The notes beneath the pieces are model-generated. The model worked only from the letters and a program-made list of their open reading frames with translations, did no database searches and was not told the origin of the DNA. A program made the position numbers and the translations under genes. 64,000 bases of DNA from Pseudomonas sp. LP_7_YM (GTDB lineage: Bacteria; Pseudomonadota; Gammaproteobacteria; Pseudomonadales; Pseudomonadaceae): positions 124,001 to 188,000 of the forward strand of contig NZ_SOCT01000005.1 of the NCBI RefSeq assembly GCF_004364435.1, written 5' to 3'. This document shows positions 29,570-37,625 of this stretch, piece after piece; the first letter of the stretch is position 1, and each line of letters starts with the position of its first letter.

Positions 29570-30907
29570 ATGACTCTGCGTCAATTCGCAGGGCTAGGAG
29601 CCCTGTTGTCCCTCGTAACCCCTGGCCTGGCCATGGCGGCAGACGAGGTGGCAGCCCCTGTACTCAATTCCGGCGATACCGCCTGGATGCTGACTTCCAC
29701 CGCTCTGGTGCTGTTCATGACCATTCCGGGTCTGGCACTGTTCTACGGCGGCATGGTTCGCCAGAAAAACGTCCTTTCGGTCATGATGCAATGCTTCGCC
29801 ATCACCGGCCTGATCAGCATCCTATGGGTCGTCTACGGCTACAGCATGGCGTTCGATACCACCGGTATGGAAGCCAACGTCGTTAACTTCAATTCCTTCG
29901 TCGGCGGGCTGTCCAAGGCATTCCTGGCGGGCATCACGCCTTCAAGTATCACCGGTCCAACGGCTCTGTTCCCGGAAGCTGTATTCGTCACCTTCCAGAT
30001 GACGTTTGCCATCATCACCCCGGCGCTGATCGTCGGCGCCTTCGCAGAGCGCATGAAGTTCTCCGCGATGCTGGTCTTTATGGTCATCTGGTTCACCCTG
30101 GTCTACGCCCCGATCGCGCACATGGTCTGGAGCGGTCCGGGTTCTCTGCTAGGCGACTGGGGCGTCCTCGATTTTGCGGGCGGCACTGTCGTGCATATCA
30201 ACGCCGGTGTGGCTGGCCTGGTCGCGTGCCTGGTCCTGGGCAAACGCAAAGGCTTCCCGACCACCCCGATGGCTCCGCACAATTTGGGTTACACCTTGGT
30301 CGGCGCCGCGATGCTGTGGGTGGGCTGGTTCGGTTTCAACGCTGGCTCCGCGGCAGCAGCCAACGGCACTGCCGGCATGGCCATGCTGGTGACTCAAATC
30401 GCAACCGCCGCCGCTGCGCTGGGCTGGATGTTCGCTGAATGGCTGACCCACGGTAAACCCAGTGCTTTGGGCATCGCCTCTGGCGTAGTTGCCGGCCTGG
30501 TTGCCATCACCCCGGCTGCCGGCACTGTGGGGCCAATGGGCGGCTTGATCATCGGTCTGGCGGCTGGCGTGGTCTGCTTCTTCTGCGCCACCAGCCTGAA
30601 GCGCAAACTCGGCTATGACGACTCCCTGGATGCCTTCGGCGTTCACGGTATCGGCGGTATCCTCGGCGCCATCCTGACCGGTGTCTTCGCGGCCCCTTCG
30701 CTGGGTGGATTCGGTACCGTCACCGATGTTGCTGCACAAGTCTGGATTCAGTGCAAAGGCGTAGGTTTCACAATCATCTACACCGCCATCGTGACCTTTA
30801 TTATCCTCAAGGTGCTGGACGCTGTCATGGGTCTGCGTGTCACCGAGGAAGAAGAGGCTGTAGGTCTGGACCTTGCGCAACACAACGAGCGTGGCTACAA
30901 CCTGTAA
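29570..30907 (+). CDS. amtB: Ammonium transporter AmtB
   Basis: 445 residues with about 11-12 membrane segments. A cleavable signal peptide ends near residue 23 (PGLAMA before ADEVAAP), as in E. coli AmtB. Family segments include FYGGMVRQKNVLSVMMQCF and GTVVHINAGVAGLV, which contains one of the twin pore histidines, and VHGIGGILGA with the other. The trimer conducts ammonia/ammonium inward and is regulated by GlnK encoded 33 bases upstream. CAGGAG precedes the start. A strong terminator follows. Confidence 0.97.
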   Translation: MTLRQFAGLGALLSLVTPGLAMAADEVAAPVLNSGDTAWMLTSTALVLFMTIPGLALFYGGMVRQKNVLSVMMQCFAITGLISILWVVYGYSMAFDTTGMEANVVNFNSFVGGLSKAFLAGITPSSITGPTALFPEAVFVTFQMTFAIITPALIVGAFAERMKFSAMLVFMVIWFTLVYAPIAHMVWSGPGSLLGDWGVLDFAGGTVVHINAGVAGLVACLVLGKRKGFPTTPMAPHNLGYTLVGAAMLWVGWFGFNAGSAAAANGTAGMAMLVTQIATAAAALGWMFAEWLTHGKPSALGIASGVVAGLVAITPAAGTVGPMGGLIIGLAAGVVCFFCATSLKRKLGYDDSLDAFGVHGIGGILGAILTGVFAAPSLGGFGTVTDVAAQVWIQCKGVGFTIIYTAIVTFIILKVLDAVMGLRVTEEEEAVGLDLAQHNERGYNL

Positions 30908-30925
30908 TCACGGCTGTGAAAAAAT

Positions 30926-30950
30926 TGCCCGGATTTCCGGGCATTTTTTT
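30926..30950 (+). terminator. Rho-independent terminator of glnK-amtB
   Basis: TGCCCGG, a 4-base loop and CCGGGCA are followed by seven T residues (30944-30950), 19 bases after the amtB stop. Confidence 0.92.
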
Positions 30951-31157
30951 GTCTGGAGTTTGTCGATAGGCAGGACAGCGAACGGATGATCGACAAGCGG
31001 AGCGAGAACCTTGCATGGCGGTGGCTTCAGGGTTGCCCTGAGTCTCTTTGCAACGGCGTTGCGTTCCGGGTTTCAGGCTTACAAAAAACGTCACTCATTA
31101 CGCGCTTTGTTTTTTTTTTCAGCGCGATAGAATGCGCGCCGAAGGACGGAGAACGGT

Positions 31158-31589
31158 ATGTGGCAACAGACCAGAATCACCCTGCGGGCAAGGCCTCGCG
31201 GATTTCATCTGGTAACTGACGAGATAATCGCAGACCTTCCCGGATTGCGTGATTGTCGAGTCGGGCTGTTGCATTTGTGGCTGCAGCATACCTCGGCCTC
31301 GTTGACCATCAACGAGAATGCCGACCCGGCCGTTCGCCGTGATTTCGAGCGTTTCTTCAACCGGCTCATCCCTCAGGGAGGTGATGGTTATGAGCATAAC
31401 GACGAAGGCCCGGATGACCTGCCAGCGCACTTCAAAGCCAGTCTGCTGGGTTGTCAGTTGCTTGTTCCGGTGACGGACGGGCGATTGGCGATGGGAACAT
31501 GGCAAGGTGTTTATTTAGGAGAGCATCGCGATGCAGGCGGTGCGCGTAAAGTCCTCGCTACCCTTCAGGGAGAGGGGCACGACCGCTGA
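31158..31589 (+). CDS. YjbQ family protein (UPF0047)
   Basis: 143 residues, typical of the YjbQ/UPF0047 family: [20 protein letters not shown] near the N-terminus and the metal-binding histidine motif HFKASLLG and [13 protein letters not shown] near the C-terminus. E. coli YjbQ can replace thiamine-phosphate synthase weakly; the physiological role in Pseudomonas is not established. The gap before it is 250 bases and contains the amtB terminator and a possible promoter with -10-like TAGAAT at 31128-31133 next to a run of ten T residues. The ATG at 31158 has GGAGAA upstream. Confidence 0.88.
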   Translation: MWQQTRITLRARPRGFHLVTDEIIADLPGLRDCRVGLLHLWLQHTSASLTINENADPAVRRDFERFFNRLIPQGGDGYEHNDEGPDDLPAHFKASLLGCQLLVPVTDGRLAMGTWQGVYLGEHRDAGGARKVLATLQGEGHDR

Positions 31590-31680
31590 TTGTCGGCGGT
31601 AGTTGAATTTTCCGGCTGTCCTAGAAATGGAGCGCAGCTGGGCTATAACTAATCTGCTTGCGCAAGTCATGAGGTAGAAC

Positions 31681-32013
31681 ATGAGCGACGATGACATCGA
31701 TAACGAAGGTCTGGAAGACGATCTGGAAGGCGAGGACGATGGTGAGGAGCTTGCGGCTGCTCCCGATGACGACGTGGCGGATGTCGAAGACAGTCCCGAA
31801 GCGTCGGCAACTCCGGCCAAAGGCAAAGCCAAGGCTGCAGTCTCGGTTGATGAGCTGCCGAGCGTAGAAGCCAAGAACAAAGAGCGTGATGCGCTGGCGC
31901 GTGCGATGGAAGAATTCCTCGCCCGCGGCGGCAAAGTGCAGGAGGTGGACGCCAACGTGGTCGCCGACCCGCCGAAAAAGCCTGACAACAAGTACGGTAG
32001 CCGCCCTATTTAA
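31681..32013 (+). CDS. sutA: Transcription regulator SutA
   Basis: 110 residues. An acidic disordered N-terminus (DDDIDNEGLEDDLEGEDDGE) is followed by a basic alanine-lysine stretch and a conserved C-terminal helix (KERDALARAMEEFLARGG) ending NKYGSRPI. SutA of P. aeruginosa binds RNA polymerase beta and raises transcription of ribosomal and other genes during slow growth. The location beside yjbQ and glnK-amtB also matches P. aeruginosa. ATG at 31681 has GAGGTAG upstream. A strong terminator follows 20 bases after the stop. Confidence 0.9.
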   Translation: MSDDDIDNEGLEDDLEGEDDGEELAAAPDDDVADVEDSPEASATPAKGKAKAAVSVDELPSVEAKNKERDALARAMEEFLARGGKVQEVDANVVADPPKKPDNKYGSRPI

Positions 32014-32032
32014 GGGTGTCCGATGCCTGCTG

Positions 32033-32065
32033 AAAAAAAGCCCGCCGTCGCTGCGGGCTTTTTTT
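32033..32065. terminator. Rho-independent terminator after sutA
   Basis: AAAAAAAGCCCGC (32033-32045) pairs perfectly with GCGGGCTTTTTTT (32053-32065) around a 7-base loop. The symmetric A and T runs let it act on both strands; it would also end the HAD transcript coming from the right. Confidence 0.93.
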
Positions 32066-32120
32066 GGGGTGTTGACCTGGGGTTGTTAGGTTGATCGAAG
32101 TGGCGAACCCCAGCCAACGC

Positions 32121-32816
32121 TTACCCCCAACGCCCCAACACTTCAGGCAACTGCGTCAAGCTGCTGATCTGTGCGTCCGGCAATTGATCAGCTTCCCATG
32201 CCTTGCCACCCGGGTTGTACCAGATTGCGCGCAAACCGGCCTGCTGGGCGCCTGCGATATCATCGCCAGGGTGATCGCCGACATGTACTGCATGGCTTGC
32301 ATTCGTGTTGCCACGTTTCAGTGCTTCGATAAATGGTGCAGGGTCAGGCTTGCCGATGCCCAGGTCTTCGGCGCACAACGCAAAGGCGAAGTAATCGGCC
32401 AGGCCCAGACGGCGCACGTCTGCGTTGCCGTTGGTGACGACGCCAAGGGTGTAGGACCTGGTCAGAATTTCCAGCGTTGGCACCACTTCAGGAAAGATGT
32501 CCAGCTTATGCCGCCCTTGAAGAAACACCTCGAAAGCCTGTTCGGCCAGATCCTGCGCCTCAGCCTGACCATACCCTGCATCTTCCAGCGCATGAAACAG
32601 CACCCGACGACGCAGGGCGCTGATCCGGTGCTTGAAACCGGGGTCAGCGTCGACCAGTCGCGAGCGAATCTCCCACAAATGCTCCACCGGCACCGGACCC
32701 AGCTTGGGGGCGTTCTCCCCCAGCCAGTCCCGCAGCATAGTCTCTGCGCTGACGATCGCCGGAGCGGTTTCCCACAGCGTGTCGTCCAGATCGAAGGTGA
32801 TCAGCTTGATGCTCAT
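32121..32816 (-). CDS. HAD-superfamily hydrolase (subfamily IA)
   Basis: 231 residues. Motif I is [10 protein letters not shown] (nucleophile and acid aspartates), motif [10 protein letters not shown] with its threonine, motif III lysine in the [10 protein letters not shown] segment and motif [16 protein letters not shown]. It should be a phosphatase or dehalogenase-like hydrolase on a small phosphorylated metabolite, substrate unknown. The start overlaps the xerC stop by 4 bases (ATGA), so it is the last gene of the xerC operon. Confidence 0.9.
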   Translation of the reverse strand: MSIKLITFDLDDTLWETAPAIVSAETMLRDWLGENAPKLGPVPVEHLWEIRSRLVDADPGFKHRISALRRRVLFHALEDAGYGQAEAQDLAEQAFEVFLQGRHKLDIFPEVVPTLEILTRSYTLGVVTNGNADVRRLGLADYFAFALCAEDLGIGKPDPAPFIEALKRGNTNASHAVHVGDHPGDDIAGAQQAGLRAIWYNPGGKAWEADQLPDAQISSLTQLPEVLGRWG

Positions 32817-33709
32817 TCGGAAGAGTCCTTGCGTTTGGCCCTTGGGTGGGCGCTGTCGTAGACCGTTGCCAGATGCTGAAAGTCCAGATGGGTGTAGATC
32901 TGAGTCGTGGTGATGTCGGCATGGCCAAGCAGTTCCTGCACGCCGCGCAGATCCTGAGAGGACTCCAGCAGGTGGCTGGCGAAGGAATGTCGGAGCATGT
33001 GCGGATGCAGATTTTGCCCCAGTTCACGTTCGCCGGCCGCCTTGACCCGAAGCTGAATCGAGCGCGGCCCAAGGCGTCGGCCTTGCTGGCTGATAAACAC
33101 TGCGTCGTCTTGGGGGGTGGCGAGCGTTCGCTGTTTCAGCCACTGCTCCAGGGCCTCGCGCGCCTTGCGCCCCACTGGCAGGACGCGGGTCTTGCTGCCT
33201 TTGCCGAGCACTTCTACCAGCCCGTCGGCCAGATCCAGTTGCGCGCAGTTCAGCCCCGTGAGTTCGGAAAGCCGCAAACCGGATGAGTAAAACAGTTCTA
33301 GAATCGCGTGATCGCGACGTGCGAGGAACTCGTCTTCCACGCCCCCTTCCAGCAATTGCAAAGCGCGGTCGGCATCCAGGGTCTTGGGCAGTCGACGCTC
33401 GCCTTTGGGCGGCGACAGGCCGTTGGCCGGGTCGTGGTCGCAAAGGCCTTCGCGATTAAGGTAGTGATAGAAGCCGCGTACGGCTGACAGCAACCTGGCA
33501 ATGCTGCGCGATGACTGACCTTGCTGGTGCAAGCGGGCGACCAGACTGCGCATGGACTGGATATCCAGCGCCCTCCAGCTGTCGATGTGTTGTTTTTCGC
33601 AGAACCCCAAGACCTTGCTCAGGTCGCGTCGGTAGGCTTCAAGCGTGTGGCTCGACACCTGGCGCTCGCTGCGCAGGTGCGTGCAGTAAGCGTCCAGCTG
33701 CCGCTCCAT
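32813..33709 (-). CDS. xerC: Tyrosine recombinase XerC
   Basis: 298 residues. The N-terminal SAM-like core-binding domain ([18 protein letters not shown]) precedes the catalytic domain with R146, K170, H237, R240, H263 and nucleophile Y272 ([34 protein letters not shown]). XerC with XerD resolves chromosome dimers at dif. It is called sss in P. fluorescens and P. aeruginosa, where it matters for root colonisation. It is 2 bases downstream of the DUF484 gene and 4-base overlapped with the HAD gene, the same dapF-DUF484-xerC-HAD order as in P. aeruginosa. Confidence 0.96.
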   Translation of the reverse strand: MERQLDAYCTHLRSERQVSSHTLEAYRRDLSKVLGFCEKQHIDSWRALDIQSMRSLVARLHQQGQSSRSIARLLSAVRGFYHYLNREGLCDHDPANGLSPPKGERRLPKTLDADRALQLLEGGVEDEFLARRDHAILELFYSSGLRLSELTGLNCAQLDLADGLVEVLGKGSKTRVLPVGRKAREALEQWLKQRTLATPQDDAVFISQQGRRLGPRSIQLRVKAAGERELGQNLHPHMLRHSFASHLLESSQDLRGVQELLGHADITTTQIYTHLDFQHLATVYDSAHPRAKRKDSSE

Positions 33710-33711
33710 GA

Positions 33712-34449
33712 CTAGCGGACCGAGCGCAGGGCGTTGGTGAAGCGCGGCAGCAAGCGGCTAAGCACATCTGCGATGTATGTCAGGAACAGCGTGCCCACCG
33801 AGCTTTTGTAGTGCTGCGGGTCGCGGCTGCCAATGGCCAGGACGCCGTGCAGGCCTTGATGGTTCAGCGCGACGATGGCGGTGGAGCCAACTTCCTTGCT
33901 CTGTTGGGCACCGAACAGGAACTCCAGCTCGTGATCGCGCAGAGCGCCGCAAACGGTTTTGTTGCCGGAGATCAGTCCGCCAATGGCCTTCTGCGCATCA
34001 GCGCCGCTGACCCAGCGGCCCACCGTCATCGGGTTATCGCTGAACAGGATCAGGCTCACGAATGGCACCTCAAACTCCTGGCGCAGGCTGTCTTCCACAG
34101 CGATGACGATCTCTTCCAGACTGGTGGCGTCCATCAGCGCAAGGATCAGGCGGCGGGTTTTCTCGAACAGTCGATCGTTGTCACGGGCCACGTCCATCAG
34201 TTGCGAGAGTCGATGGCGCATCTCGATATTGCGTTCGCGCAGCAGTTTGAGCTGACGCTCTACCAGCGAAACGGTGTCGCCGCGCTGATGCGGAATGCGC
34301 ATTGCCGTGAGCAGTTCGTCATGCTCAGCGAAAAAATCCGGGTGTTGTTGCAGCCAGGCCGCGACTGCCTCGGCTTCAAGGGCAGGCACTGCTTGATCGG
34401 CAGGTGATTCGCCGGGCGTGTCGGTTGAAGTCTGAGGCAGATCGGTCAT
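33712..34449 (-). CDS. DUF484 family protein
   Basis: 245 residues. The N-terminal part ([20 protein letters not shown]) matches DUF484, and the second half is GAF-like ([26 protein letters not shown]). Its function is unknown; the link to dapF and xerC is strongly conserved in gammaproteobacteria. It starts at ATG 34449, 13 bases after dapF. Confidence 0.88.
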   Translation of the reverse strand: MTDLPQTSTDTPGESPADQAVPALEAEAVAAWLQQHPDFFAEHDELLTAMRIPHQRGDTVSLVERQLKLLRERNIEMRHRLSQLMDVARDNDRLFEKTRRLILALMDATSLEEIVIAVEDSLRQEFEVPFVSLILFSDNPMTVGRWVSGADAQKAIGGLISGNKTVCGALRDHELEFLFGAQQSKEVGSTAIVALNHQGLHGVLAIGSRDPQHYKSSVGTLFLTYIADVLSRLLPRFTNALRSVR

Positions 34450-34462
34450 TGGATACTCTCAC

Positions 34463-35293
34463 TCATAGACGTACTTGGCCTTCGTAAACCCTAACGGCCG
34501 GGCCGGTCATCAGTACCGGATGACCCGGGCCGGCCCACTCGATGGACAGACGTCCGCCGGGCAGATCGATCAGCAGCGGCGATTCCATCCAGCCCTGGCT
34601 GATGGCTGCGACTGCCGCCGCACAAGCGCCCGTGCCACAGGCCTGGGTTTCTCCGGCGCCGCGTTCCCAGACACGCAATTGTGCGCGCTGGCGATCAACA
34701 ACGTGAAGAAAGCCCACATTCACCCGGGCCGGGAAGCGTGGGTGGTTCTCGATTTTCGGACCGAGCGTGTGCACCGGTGCATTGTTGATGTCATACACGC
34801 GCAGCACGGCATGGGGATTACCCATCGAAACAGCGGCCAGTTCGACGCTTTCGCCATCGACGTCCAGTGTGTAACAGGTTGCCTGTTCTGGCGCATCGAA
34901 AGGGATGTCTGCAGGTATCAGACGCGGTGCGCCCATGTCGACGCTGATCTGTCCGTCGTTGCGGATATCCAGCTCGATGATCCCGCCCTTTGTCTCGACA
35001 CGGATCTGCTTCTTGGCCGTCAGGCGCTTGTCCAGCACGAAGCGGGCAAAGCAGCGCGCGCCATTGCCGCACTGTTCGACTTCGGAACCGTCGGAATTGA
35101 AGATCCGATAGCGGAAATCCACGTCCGGATTACTCGGCGCCTCGACCAACAGCAACTGGTCGAAACCGATGCCCGTGTGCCGATCGCCCCATTGCTTGGC
35201 GTGCTTGGGCTGGATATGCGCGTGCTGGCTCACAAGGTCCAGCACCATGAAGTCGTTGCCCAGGCCATGCATCTTGGTAAAACGCAGCAGCAT
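34463..35293 (-). CDS. dapF: Diaminopimelate epimerase
   Basis: 276 residues. The two catalytic cysteines are C75 (EQCGNGAR) and C219 (QACGTGAC), and the N-terminus [19 protein letters not shown] is invariant in DapF. It isomerises LL- to meso-diaminopimelate for lysine and peptidoglycan synthesis. It follows lysA by 4 bases in one operon, so the last steps of the pathway are joined. The frame extends to 35326 but the ATG at 35293 fits the family. Confidence 0.96.
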   Translation of the reverse strand: MLLRFTKMHGLGNDFMVLDLVSQHAHIQPKHAKQWGDRHTGIGFDQLLLVEAPSNPDVDFRYRIFNSDGSEVEQCGNGARCFARFVLDKRLTAKKQIRVETKGGIIELDIRNDGQISVDMGAPRLIPADIPFDAPEQATCYTLDVDGESVELAAVSMGNPHAVLRVYDINNAPVHTLGPKIENHPRFPARVNVGFLHVVDRQRAQLRVWERGAGETQACGTGACAAAVAAISQGWMESPLLIDLPGGRLSIEWAGPGHPVLMTGPAVRVYEGQVRL

Positions 35294-35297
35294 GGGG

Positions 35298-36545
35298 TCA
35301 CTCCGGCAGCAGGCTTTCGCCGGCATATAGCTCAGTCACGGTTTCACGGCGACGCACTTCGAACGCCTGATCGCCATCGACCAACACCTCGGCGGTGCGT
35401 CCGCGGGTGTTGTAGTTGGAGCTCATGACGAAGCCGTAGGCGCCCGCAGAGTGCACGGTCAGCAGATCGCCCTCGGCCAGCGCCAGTTCGCGCTCCTTGG
35501 CCAGGAAGTCGCCGGTCTCGCAGATTGGCCCTACGATGTCATAGGAGCGTGTCGCGCCTTCGCGAGGTTGAACGGCCTTGACGTCCATCCAGGCTTGATA
35601 CAGCGCCGGGCGGATCAGGTCGTTCATCGCAGCATCGACGATTGCGAAATCTTTATGTTCGGTGTGCTTGAGGTATTCGATGCGGGTGAGCAGCACGCCG
35701 GCGTTGGCGACGATGAAACGCCCTGGCTCGAACATCAGCGTCAGGTCGCGGCCTTCGAGACGCTTGCGCACGGCCTTGATGTAATCGCCCGCAAGTGGCG
35801 GCTCTTCATCGCGATAACGCACGCCCAGACCGCCACCCAGATCCAGGTGGCGCAGCTGAATGCCGCAATCGCTCAAACGGTCGACCAGATCCAGCAGGCG
35901 ATCCAGCGCATCGACGAAGGGCGAGAGGGTCGTCAGTTGCGAACCAATGTGGCAATCGACACCGATCACTTCCAGGTTTGGCAGCTGTGCGGCGCGGATG
36001 TAGACGTCTTCGGCGTCAGCGATGGCGATGCCGAACTTGTTTTCCTTGAGCCCTGTGGAAATGTACGGATGAGTTCCCGCATCGACGTCCGGGTTCACCC
36101 GCAAGGATACCGGGGCGCGTTTGCCCATCTCGGCGGCCACCATCTGCAAGCGTTCCAGCTCGTCGGTGGATTCGACATTGAAGCAATGCACGCCGACTTC
36201 CAGCGCTCGACGCATGTCGTCACGGGTCTTGCCGACGCCGGAGAACACGATTCTGTCTGCCTGACCGCCTGCCGCCAGTACGCGCTCCAGCTCACCGCGC
36301 GAAACGATGTCGAAACCGGCGCCCAGACGCGCCAGGACATTGAGTACGCCTAGGTTGGAGTTGGCTTTGACGGCGAAGCAGACCAGATGTGGCATGCCGC
36401 TCAAGGCATCGGCATAAGCGCGATACTGCGCCTCGATATGCGCTCGGGAGTAGACATAGGTCGGCGTGCCGAAACGCTCGGCCACGGCAGACAATGCCAC
36501 TCCTTCCGCGAACAGCTCGCCGTCGCGATAGTTGAAGGCGTCCAT
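35298..36545 (-). CDS. lysA: Diaminopimelate decarboxylase
   Basis: 415 residues, the usual length. The PLP lysine is K60 in [14 protein letters not shown], and the C-terminal domain has the substrate-binding [14 protein letters not shown] and [14 protein letters not shown]. It decarboxylates meso-diaminopimelate to lysine. The start at 36545 ([12 protein letters not shown]) is preferred; TTG at 36551 is two codons upstream. It lies 8 bases downstream of the small lipoprotein gene. Confidence 0.96.
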   Translation of the reverse strand: MDAFNYRDGELFAEGVALSAVAERFGTPTYVYSRAHIEAQYRAYADALSGMPHLVCFAVKANSNLGVLNVLARLGAGFDIVSRGELERVLAAGGQADRIVFSGVGKTRDDMRRALEVGVHCFNVESTDELERLQMVAAEMGKRAPVSLRVNPDVDAGTHPYISTGLKENKFGIAIADAEDVYIRAAQLPNLEVIGVDCHIGSQLTTLSPFVDALDRLLDLVDRLSDCGIQLRHLDLGGGLGVRYRDEEPPLAGDYIKAVRKRLEGRDLTLMFEPGRFIVANAGVLLTRIEYLKHTEHKDFAIVDAAMNDLIRPALYQAWMDVKAVQPREGATRSYDIVGPICETGDFLAKERELALAEGDLLTVHSAGAYGFVMSSNYNTRGRTAEVLVDGDQAFEVRRRETVTELYAGESLLPE

Positions 36546-36553
36546 GGGCAATC

Positions 36554-36715
36554 CTAGTTGGTCGAGGTCTGGTGCTTGTGCGAGTGCGATTGGGTCTGGC
36601 TGTTGCCGTCGGACGAGTCGTCATCGGGCAGGTACAGCGGGCCTTTCTGACCGCAGGCAGAGACCAGACACGCAACAGCGAGGAGCGCGGCCAGGGAGGA
36701 AATCAGGCGCTTCAT
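36554..36715 (-). CDS. lppL: Small lipoprotein LptM/LppL (YifL)
   Basis: 53 residues. A lipoprotein signal (MKRLISSLAALLAVACLVSA) ends in the lipobox-type VSAC, the acylated cysteine being C21, then the conserved GQKGPLYLPDDD. This is the YifL/LptM motif; E. coli LptM helps mature the LptD/LptE outer-membrane translocon. In P. aeruginosa it is LppL, upstream of lysA as here. It is divergent from cyaY. Confidence 0.9.
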   Translation of the reverse strand: MKRLISSLAALLAVACLVSACGQKGPLYLPDDDSSDGNSQTQSHSHKHQTSTN

Positions 36716-36952
36716 GGCGAAATCCTTTGTATAAGCATTAATTGCGCCCGAGTATACCGACCACCCGACAGATTGCCTATGCGCTACGGTTCTCGTCCGG
36801 CGGGCCTTTGACGCAGGGACCGGATATGTTGGCGATCGCCGCGTTTTTTGGCGCGGCAGGTTGCTAATGGGCGGGTATGCTTTGCAATTGGCCAGCAGCG
36901 ACCGTATCTTGCGTCGCTTGCGCCATCTGTAGACACTTTCGAGGTTCTTGCA

Positions 36953-37312
36953 ATGAGTTTGACCGAAGCCCGCTTTCACGACCTGGTAGATGAGACCCAA
37001 AATTTGATCGAGGATATCTTCGACGAAAGCGGTCTGGATCTTGACCTTGAGAGTTCGGCGGGTGTGCTGACCGTGAAATTCGAGAACGGTACTCAATTCA
37101 TTATCAGTCGTCAGGAGCCGTTGCGTCAGCTGTGGCTGGCGGCGCCTGCCGGTGGTTTCCACTTTGACTACGACGAAGAGGAAAAGCGCTGGGTCTGTGA
37201 CAAGAGCGAAGAGCTGCTGGGCGAGATGCTTAATCGTCTGGCTATGAAACAGGCTGGTGTTGAAATCGAATTCGACGCCGTCGACGGCCATGAAGACGGA
37301 AATCGGCAGTGA
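36953..37312 (+). CDS. cyaY: Frataxin homolog CyaY
   Basis: 119 residues, acidic first helix (LVDETQNLIEDIFDE) and beta-sheet with PLRQLWLAAPAGGFHFDYD, as in CyaY. It binds iron and modulates Fe-S cluster assembly by IscS. The start at 36953 follows GAGGTTCTTGCA; the frame is open upstream but unlike the family. The 3' end overlaps the DUF1289 gene by 4 bases. Confidence 0.94.
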   Translation: MSLTEARFHDLVDETQNLIEDIFDESGLDLDLESSAGVLTVKFENGTQFIISRQEPLRQLWLAAPAGGFHFDYDEEEKRWVCDKSEELLGEMLNRLAMKQAGVEIEFDAVDGHEDGNRQ

Positions 37313-37527
37313 TCAACGCTGCCCCCGTCAAGGCGCCTAAGCCGCTGTTCAGCAATGTCAGCCCGGCTGTGTCTTCGCCGTGTATCAGCGTCTGCCGCCT
37401 GGACGAACATAAAATGTGCACAGGGTGCTTCCGGCGCGTCGAGGACATCCGCGAATGGCGCGCGGCGACCGATCAGCGGCGGCGGGAAATTGTGCAGCAG
37501 GCAAATCAGCGTCGCGCCAGCGCCTGA
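37309..37527 (+). CDS. DUF1289 family protein
   Basis: 72 residues with the DUF1289 cysteine pattern (SPCISVCRLDEHKMCTGCFR), four cysteines likely binding metal or a cluster, followed by a conserved REWRAATDQRRREI. The GTG start overlaps the cyaY stop by 4 bases (GTGA), so it is probably translationally coupled. The function is not established; coupling to frataxin suggests a possible iron or Fe-S context. Confidence 0.88.
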   Translation: MINAAPVKAPKPLFSNVSPAVSSPCISVCRLDEHKMCTGCFRRVEDIREWRAATDQRRREIVQQANQRRASA

Positions 37528-37625
37528 TGCGTAGCGTAGATGTGGTCAGTTACGGACGGGTCGCCGGACATACCGTATTACGTCAAGACGTAGGCTCCTG
37601 CAGGGCTAGCCCGCGATAGCCGTCA

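Noticed and set aside
31101..31126. CGCGCT / AGCGCG pair around a T run upstream of yjbQ as a terminator
   Set aside because: The T run lies inside the loop and not after the stem, and the spot is better explained as promoter DNA with TAGAAT downstream.
37587..37618. REP-like stretch between the DUF1289 gene and cyaA
   Set aside because: It shares only short words (GGCTCCTGCAGG, CGCGATAG) with the local family and lacks a clear hairpin partner, so it could be a decayed copy or chance.
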